From Hydrangea macrophylla (taxonomy: Eukaryota > Streptophyta > Magnoliopsida > Cornales > Hydrangeaceae): 64,000 nt of DNA. The position numbers and the translations under genes were made by a program. Where the stretch lies: the NCBI GenBank assembly GCA_033977485.1, contig CM066988.1, positions 71,415,169-71,479,168 on the forward strand. The letters are read 5' to 3'. Shown here piece after piece: positions 56,006-64,000 of the stretch (position 1 is its first letter; every line of letters starts with the position of its first letter). Under the pieces are notes generated by a model. It was not told the origin of the DNA and did no database searches. It saw only the letters and a list, made by a program, of their open reading frames with translations.

Positions 56006-59000
56006 TCACAACCATTCAGAACTACATCTAAGACCTAGACTATCTAGATGACGATCAAAGACCTTCTGTGGTAAGGCCTTTGTAAACGGATCAGCAGGAT
56101 TGTCAGCGGTGGCAATCTTGGTGACAGTCACATCTCCACGTTGAACTATATCTCGGATTAGGTGATATTTCCGCTCTACGTGCTTTCCCTTCCCGTGGTT
56201 CCTTGGCTCCTTGGACTGAGCCACTGCCCCACTATTATCGCAGTATAGCGTAATAGGTGACAGCGACGCTGGTACCACCTCGAGTTCCATAAGGAACTTC
56301 TTGAGCCAAACAGCTTCCTTTGCGGCTTCACAAGCAGCCACATACTCAGCTTCTGTAGTTGAGTCTGCAATGCATTTCTGCTTAATGCTCCTCCAACTAA
56401 CAGCACCACCTCCCAAGGTAAAGAGATGTCCGGATGTCGACTTTCTCGAATCTTTATCTGACATAAAGTCCGAGTCAGTGTATCCTACTGGAATTAACTC
56501 ACTACCGCCGTACATAAGCATGTAATCTTTAGTTCTTTTCAAGTACTTAAGAATGTGCTTAACGGCTGTCCAGTGCTCTGGACCAGGATTCGATTGATAC
56601 CTGCTAACTATGCCAACGGCAACGCAGATATCTGGTCTAGTGCATAACATCGCATACATGAGACTTCCCACTGCCGAGGCATAGGGAATTCCTGCCATGC
56701 GATTCCTCTCCTCTTGTGTCTTTGGACACTGGTCCTTGGAGAACGCTAAACCATGCCTGAAAGGTAACAAACCTTTCTTCGAATTATCCATTGAAAACCT
56801 AGTTAGCACTTTCTCGATATAACCAGCTTGAGATAATCCCATTATCTTTCGCTTGCGATCCCGAAAGAGCTTTATCCCAAGAATATAGCTCGCCTCTCCT
56901 AGATCCTTCATATCGAAAGTACTAGCTAGCCAAACCTTGACCGTTGACAGCGCCGCTACATCATTCCCAATGAGTAGAATGTCGTCAACGTAGAGCACAA
57001 GAAAAGCCACTACTTTCCCTTCACATTTCTTGTATACATAAGGCTCATCCAGATTCTGTATGAAACCAAACGACTTGACCGCTTGGTCAAATCGGATGTT
57101 CCAACTTCTGGATGCCTGCTTAAGCCCATAAATGGACTTTTGCAACTTGCATACCAAGTTACCTTTCCGACCAGCTATGAACCCTTCTGGTTGTTGCATA
57201 TAGATGTCCTCCTCAAGATTACCATTCAAGAATGCAGTCTTGACGTCCATCTGCCAGATTTCATAATCTAGGCATGCAGCAATGGATAAGAGTATTCTGA
57301 TGGACTTGAGCATGGCTACCGGCGAGAAGGTTTCCTCATAGTCAATGCCCTCCCTCTGAGTATAGCCTTTCGCCACAAGCCTTGCCTTAAAGGTCTCAAC
57401 CTTTCCATCAGATCCTCTTTTCCTCTTATAGACCCACTTGCAGCCAATGGGTTTAATATTGGCTGGAAGTTCTACAAGATCCCAGACCTGATTGGAATCC
57501 ATAGATTCCAATTCAGCCTTCATAGCTTTAATCCAATGAGCTGAATCAACATCAGCCATTGCCTCTTCGTAAGTGGTAGGATCAAATTCAGATTCTATGG
57601 AGACAGCTTCAAAAACTTCTCCTAAGAACATGTATCTATCAGGCTGGCTGATAATCCTCCCACTACGACGAGGTACCGGTGCGGAAATGGGTGAAGAAGT
57701 GGTATTTTCTTAATTTTCATCGTTATCAACTGCGGGTTGGACTGAGGGCTCTCCTTCTATCTCTCTAAGATCTATCCTTCCCTTAGGTTTATGGTTCATG
57801 ATATAATCATCCTCCAAGAAAACAGCATTTGTACTAACAAACACTTTCTGTTCTCTTGGATCATAAAAACACCATCCATAAGTACCCTTTGGATACCCTA
57901 CAAAGTAACATACTTCCGATCTAGAATCCAACTTGCTCATCTTTCCTTTGAGCACATGTGCCGGACACCCCCATATCCGGAGATGTTGCAAAGAAGGCTT
58001 GCGCCCAATCCACATCTCTCGTGGTGTCCTGGGAACAGATTTGCTTGGTACTAGATTTAGTATGTATGCAGCGGTTTCCAAAGCATAACCCCAAAGGAAT
58101 AATGGCAACTCTGAATAACTCATCATCGACCTAGTCATGTCTAAAAGAGTCCGATTCCTTCTCTCCGCTACACCGTTCTGCTGAGGCGTACCAGGTGCAG
58201 TCAACTGTGACAGAATCCCATTCTGTACGAGGTGATCAATAAACTCATTAGAGAGGTACTCGCCACCTCGATCAGATCGAATGGCCTTGATATGTGTGCC
58301 CGATTGCTTCTCCACTTCAGCCCTAAACTCTTTGAACTTTTCAAAGGCTTCAGACTTGTGCTTCATTAGGTACACATATCCATACCTAGAGTGGTCATCG
58401 GTAAATGTTATGAAATACTCATAACCACCCCTTGCTCTAATATTTATTGGTCCACACACATCAGTATGAACTAATTCCAACAATGCATTGGTCATGTTGC
58501 CCTTTGCAGGAAAGGGCCTTTTGGTCATCTTACCCTCCAAACAAGACTCGCAGACTTCCATTGGTTCGAGAACCAAATCGCCTAAGACCCCTTCTTTGAC
58601 TAGTCTGCCAATCCTATTCAGATTGATATGGCCAAGCCTCATATGCCAAAGCCTTGTTGGATTAGTGGAAGGTTCCTTTCTTTTAGATGGTAAAGTTACC
58701 ACTGAGTTATTAAGTTCCAAACAATAATCTTTTGAAATATTGGGAGTAATCACATACAAACCATTTGATTTAACACCAGAACATATAAAAGAACTGCTTC
58801 TTTTAATGACAACTTCAGTTCCAAAATGAAAGGAATAACCATTATTCGTTAAATTAGAAACTGAAATTAAATTACGTCTCATTAAAGGGACGTAAAGTAC
58901 ATCTGATAAAATCAAAACTTTACTGTCTGAAAATTCTAAAACTACGACTCCTATAGCAACCGCAGATACGGTTGCGCTAGAACCTAGAGTAAGCACGATC

Positions 59001-59995
59001 TCCCCACCACTGCATTTCCTGGTTGATCTGAACCCCTGCAATGAATTACAGATATGGTTAGTCGCACCAGAATCAATGCACCAAGTGTTTGAAGTATCCG
59101 TAATAAAACTTACTTCAATCACATGTGATTCAATCATACCTTGAACTCTTGTAGCTAAGAATTCTGGACAGTTCCTCTTCCAGTGGCCCTTCTCACCGCA
59201 TTGGAAACACTTTCCTTTGCCTTGGCCACCCACCTTCCCTTTGCCCTTACCTTTTCCCTTAGATTTTGCAATCTTAGGGACCGGTCCAACACTTGAACCA
59301 CCAGTGCCAGCCTTCTTCTTTCCTTTCTTACCTTTCGGTGTAGATCAGGAAGAAGAAGCGCTTTTCTCAACGTTTAAAACGCTGCCCCCAGGTTTGATCA
59401 CCCCTTCTGCTGCCAGTAAAGAACTCATTAATTCGCTCATTGAAAAATCCATTTGATTCATATTATAGTTAAGTTTGAATTGAGCGAATGATGGCGACAG
59501 CGAGTTGAGGATCATATCAACTTGGGTCTGTGCATCGATGTTGGCTCCCAAGGTCTCCAGTTCGTTTAAATAACCAATCATTTTTAAAACATGTTCTTTG
59601 ACTGGAGTACCTTCCGACATCTTTGCACTCATTATCTTCTGCATGGCTACCTGTCTGGCAGGCCTGCCATGCTCCCCAAACATCTTTTTCAGGGATGTGA
59701 TAATGTCACTGGCAGAATCGTTCGATTGGAATTGGTGTTGTAACACACCAGCCATTGAGGCCAGAATGTAACAACGGGCCATTCCATTCGACTTCTTCCA
59801 TTTGTCGAACTCGCGTCTGGCAGCTGCCGAAGCATTTGCCGCGGGTTCTTCAGGGCTTGGGGTGGTGAGGACATATATGTGATCCTCCGTAGTTAAAACG
59901 ATGTCAAGGTTACGTTTCCATTCAGTGTAGTTATTTCCAGTTAACTTGTTTTGAGTGAGTATGGTAGCAAGTGGACTAAATGCAGATCCAGACAT
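56006..59995 (-). pseudogene. Element F copia gag-pol, two in-frame stops (1,330 codons)
   Basis: One frame throughout. Gag starts MSGSAFSPLATILTQ at 59995; zinc knuckle [14 protein letters not shown] near residue 262; protease [12 protein letters not shown] ~300; integrase HHCC ~445-490 followed by catalytic-core motifs; RT (GCKWVYKRKR ~855, YVDD ~1000); RNase H (YTDSDF...STSGHLF ~1170 to EAEYVAACEA). Ends with a typical copia C-terminus. TGA at 59345-59347 falls between gag and the knuckle and TAA at 57710-57712 between integrase and RT; both fit single C-to-T changes (CGA, CAA). No frameshift seen. Length is normal for a copia polyprotein. Confidence 0.92.
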
Positions 59996-61678
59996 TATGA
60001 TTACTGAAAATCAAACAAACAAAATAAATATGGATATCAGAATTGACAGTTTGAAATAAAAGAATCCTTAAAACTCTTATTTAAAAACAAAGTCGCCGGA
60101 ATATCGAAACGAAAGAATAAAGCCTCCGTGTGGTGGTCAATGTTCGACCTTTCGATTTATCATGACTTATCCGCTATGCAACTCTTGCAAAATAGCCATG
60201 ACTCCCGAACCTATTTGACCTCTAAGTTTCTGAATAATGCCCCGTGTGGGATCCCTTATCCATAGCTTAGCTAGTGTGTACCATTAACTAGGATCCAATC
60301 ACAACCGTCTCAAGTAGCGCCTCCGTGTGGTGGTCACCCTCTAACACGTCTGATTGATCCTATCCATAGGAAGTTCACATCTAGTAACCAATGAGCAGTG
60401 TACCCTCCGTATGGAATGATCACCCCTGGCGAGGTGACACAGAATACACTACTCATCTTACAATGAACCGTTAATGGAAGATCGTGGGTGTTATTTGATA
60501 AGACCCTCTCCCACTAGATTTAGTAAATTAAGGATTTTGCTTTTGAAAAATGTTTCCACACACTACCCATAAACATCCAATGTTTACTAATGTGTTGAAA
60601 ACGGCTTTTGAATTTTATTTTAGAAAACTTGTTTTAAGTGCATGCAACAATGTATTATACGCCAATCACAAAACAAGCACATAAAACAAAAACTAAAATG
60701 AAATATAGGCATTCAAACAATGCCTCTATCTCCCATGGCTCTATTTCCATAGAACCACCTTCTTGGTTTGGTCGCCTCCGGCTCCATCTTTATGGACAAC
60801 GGCTCCTTGCTCCATCTTCATGGAATTTCTAATTCTATTACATTGGACCTATGCTTCTTTTGAAGCTTACAATTTATCTAGAAAAAGGAAATAGCAAAAA
60901 AAGAAATAAAAGGCTAGGGAAACCGGTGCGACTTTCCTTTTCGTAGGATTGAAGCCGCAGCGCCCTTTACATACGCCTTAAAACCAAACCATTAATAAAT
61001 TACAACATGCACCAATCTCAAACAATTTAAATATAAATATTTAAACGACTTGGTGCCATGGGAGATAGCGACTAATTTTGCTGCAAAAGGGTTAGTCGTA
61101 CACGCATCCACACATACATAACAAATATATGTAACTATTGGAACACTTAATTGATTCACACAGTATATAAACACTTTACATACTGAATTAGAACTTAAAA
61201 CAGCATCTTACTTCTCTGTCACAGTTCGATCGATCGAAGACCGTTCGATCGCTCGAACCTTCGATCGATTGAACACTGTTCAATCGCTTGAACATTCTGT
61301 TTCACAGAATGATTTAAAAATTTTACAGAAATAATTTAAGATTAAAGTATAATTTAAAAAACATTTACAACTGTGAACAGAACACCTGGACAGAGAATCT
61401 GTCTCGATCGATCTAACACTATTCGATCGATCGAACACCAGAAGGCTTCGATCGATCGAAACTAGTTCGATCGATTGAGAACAGAATGTTCGATCTATCG
61501 AAACAAGTTCGATCGATCGAACCCACCTTGCATCCTATGCAATCACAGTTTTGTATTCTGCTGCGATAACACTGCAGAAACAGATCTGTGACGATGCAGT
61601 TTCAAAAATAGTTCTAAAATCAACATGCAAATCAAAACTAGGGTTCCAAAAACGCATCTATAGATCCAAACGAGCGTG
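59996..61678 (-). other. Element F untranslated leader
   Basis: Non-coding between PBS and gag. It has repeats of cctccgtgtggtggtca (near 60123, 60322) and a relative near 60405, and two TTCGATCGATCGAA-type clusters at 61224-61292 and 61403-61522. Confidence 0.7.
61224..61522 (-). repeat. TTCGATCGATCGAA palindromes in the element F leader
   Basis: About nine exact or degenerate copies in two groups (61224-61292 and 61403-61522), often in pairs about 5-8 bp apart, with cores TCGATCGA, TCGATCGC and TCAATCGC. Confidence 0.75.
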
Positions 61679-61690
61679 GCTCTGATACCA
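61679..61690 (-). other. Element F primer-binding site (tRNA-iMet type)
   Basis: Minus strand TGGTATCAGAGC, two bases from the LTR end. Confidence 0.92.
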
Positions 61691-61692
61691 AT

Positions 61693-63143
61693 TGAAGGAA
61701 AAAGTGGTTTAAAGTTAGAGTTTAAACGCGCAACGGAAATAGGTTAAGTTATAAAACTTTTGGTATTCCAGGATCTACTACTCGTCAATTCCATAGATGC
61801 GTACAAGGGGGTGCAAGAATTATACCTTAGTGTCTTGAACCCAATTCTGAAACTTTAACTTCCAGCAGCCTCCACTAGATGATCTTCACCCTTATGACTC
61901 CTGCGGATGCCTGCCGGAAAGACTAGGGTTCGTGGGAACCCTAATAGAGAGGATAGGAAGGTTTTGGGAAGACTATGATAGTTTCTGCAGCTTCTGCGTA
62001 TAAAAACGACGATCACTTACTTCCAAAACGCAGCTGCCCTATTTATAGATTTCCAGAACCGACCTAGACTTCGATCGATCGAAGTGACTTCGATCGATCG
62101 AACCATTCTCGATCGATCGAACCTGCTGACTTCAATCGATCGAACATACTTCAATCGATCGAACTTGTCTTAACAGCTTCCTCAAGTGTCTTTCCAAGCA
62201 TCCTAGCGGAGCTAAGAGTGGGACCTCCTAGGCTCTTTATTGTTGGCTCAGACCAGTTTGTTAATTACCATGACCAAACTCTTTGATCAGCAAACTAACT
62301 AACTGGTCAGTTAACGTTTATTCCACTATAAAACGATAACTGAACTCCAACGCAAAAGAACATATCCGAAGCGATAACTAGACTTGTATGGTGTACAATG
62401 TCCCTCTACCGTCAGCATTCGTAATCATATTCAGGTAGTCGGATAACTGTTACTGTCAACCTGAATCATGATTACTTCTTGTATTCCTTGAGTCTCATTC
62501 ACTACTCATGATTACCAAACATGTTGATAACTCTTATCAACAAGACTGCAGTACTCAGTAATCAACTTGGTGACATTCTCAAGGGAATGCTTACTCTGAA
62601 TCAGAGGGTAGATTCTATCTTGACAATATATGTTCACAACCCTATGGACATGACATACCCAAGATACACAGGTGTTGATCTTCTATAGACCTCACTGATT
62701 GGTAAGTTAAAGCAGCCATATCCATAATCTGTGTTCATAATCATCTCAAGATTGAGAACACGTACCTTATACAAGTTATGAGTTCCTATTGACTGTTGAC
62801 AGCCTTAAGCGTCAATAGGAAAGCTCAGGTCCGTCAATGCACTATAAGCACTAGCATATCAACTAAGAGCTACACTCTAGTGATTGAGATTAATCACTCC
62901 ATCCAATGGTAGTTAATTATGCTACAGTGTAGACCTGATGAGGTATCCAGTCTCATCATCCACTGTGACATATTCTAAGTATCAAAGAATAGTAATTCGT
63001 ATCTCACTTGTGTGTATCTCATACACACACGAATTGCTTACTATGATACTTAAGGATAAAACAATCATCTCATGAAAGAAACATACACAATGAAAAGTAA
63101 AGCTGATATCAATATTTTATAATGCTAATGTCTCATACATAAA
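61693..63143 (-). repeat. Element F 5' LTR, outer end missing
   Basis: Contains the inner end (TGAAGGAAAAAGTGG on plus) that the other LTR lacks. Homology with the left LTR stops at 63143, ~27 bp before the expected terminus. TATA at about 62037-62048. Confidence 0.85.
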
Positions 63144-64000
63144 AAGGGAAGAGACCTATTTGCTACGGATGCAGTGGATGCTAATAAACAAAGGCATGAA
63201 TGCTTTGAATACTGTGAAGGTTGTGAAAGAATGCTATGAGTGATGTTTTTCGAGGTGACGCAGAGTGCTTTGCACGGTTGGCCTGCTTCTATATTTATAG
63301 CGGCCCTGAACAATTCTGATAAAGCAAGAACTTCCTTAACTTGCGCTCCAAGCAGATGATTGATTGTTGAATCCTTCCTAATCCCAAATTCTTACCTTAT
63401 CAGAATCCTGATTGAATCAATCCCAATATTTTAGGGATTAGCCTTCCATATCCCGTTGGATGTGATCTAATTCTCTTCCCAAATGGACTTTGATTCCATA
63501 AAATTAGGATGACATCACCACAACAACTACCACCTCCCCCATACGTTCATCGAACTCCCCTGACACTGCTTTCAGCTTTATCGGACATGTGCAACCACCA
63601 CTTGTCATGCTTTCTGACTTCTATACCTGATGACAGTCTTACGATGTTCCATGATCAATTGGGCTCATATAATCGGCCCCGATCCTTTCCAATGCCCATT
63701 TATACAAGTATGGTGGCCGATCGGTCATTACGAATGCTTAGCCTCCCAATCGGGCTCCCACACTCGCTGTTATTCACTTATTTCAATGACAACGCCTGAT
63801 TGGTCAGCACATAACCTATTTCACCTATCGGGCTCCAATAGCCTTGTCTTTTAGAACCGTTTGACGCTCTCTCCCTAAGCCCGATGGACCTTTCAGCCCT
63901 TTGGCTGGCCACTCCTAGACAAGTTCTAGGCCAGCTATCCTCAAGCCCATTTCACACTCCATCCGGGCTCAAAAACCTTTGGCAGTTTTTGGGTGCAAAT
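63144..64000 (-). repeat. Probable minus-strand LTR fragment
   Basis: Minus strand has a good TATA (CGCTATAAATATAGAAG, about 63285-63301). No ORF shows a known domain. It abuts the broken end of element F and runs off the window, so its ends and family cannot be determined. Confidence 0.35.

Larger units (their letters stand above)
54606..63143 (-). mobile_element. Element F: Ty1/copia retrotransposon lacking both outer LTR ends
   Basis: LTR copies flank a minus-strand gag-pol, with PBS and PPT in the right places. The left LTR (3' in element sense) lacks ~95 bp of its outer end and the right LTR (5') lacks ~27 bp of its outer end, judged by comparing them. Hence no TSD. The shared ~1.36 kb differ at about seven positions by eye, so the copy is recent. 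Copia order (integrase before RT) is clear. Confidence 0.92.

Overview
This window looks like heterochromatic nuclear DNA of a flowering plant, probably a eudicot; the species cannot be named. I see no ordinary host gene. Nearly everything is LTR retrotransposons, several nested or truncated, with MITEs and AT-rich spacers. The diagnosis rests on paired LTRs, primer-binding sites, target-site duplications (TSDs), Ty3/gypsy and Ty1/copia polyproteins and plant-style U-rich introns.

Layout. (1) 1-1820: degenerate leader/gag-start pieces of an unclassified LTR element. (2) 1821-13357: element A, Tat/Ogre-like and non-autonomous. It has a truncated 5' LTR, a tRNA-Arg primer site extended to 50 nt, a broken gag-like ORF, 2 kb of tandem repeats and a full 2,865-bp 3' LTR. 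(3) 13358-17821: spacer with LTR scraps and two MITEs. (4) 17827-37612: element C, a Tekay/Del-like chromovirus with TSD TGTGG. Its 5' LTR took three later insertions: a 459-bp MITE, a 1,192-bp solo LTR (TSD GTGCG) and element B, an 8.7-kb non-coding LTR element (TSD TTGTG, two 2,177-bp LTRs). (5) 38595-51196: element D, a complete 12.6-kb Tat-lineage element on the minus strand (TSD ATCTC). It has a dual-RNase-H polyprotein and, on the opposite strand, two related protein genes with duplicated promoters, one of them with four exons. (6) 51202-53842: AT-rich spacer with a MITE-like hairpin. (7) 53843-54581: a solo LTR distantly related to B. (8) 54606-63143: element F, a Ty1/copia element on the minus strand lacking both outer LTR ends. 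(9) 63144-64000: probable minus-strand LTR fragment.

Most worth following up: the PBS of A is a geometrically perfect antisense copy of the 3' half of a tRNA-Arg, ending exactly at position 27; several unrelated families carry clusters of short palindromes just upstream of their TATA boxes; B and D each hold a seven-copy array of small hairpins, those in B with compensatory stem changes; D carries a duplicated antisense gene module with introns; and C has a 93-bp GT-AG intron-like insert in its reverse transcriptase. All visible nonsense breaks are compatible with C-to-T deamination.
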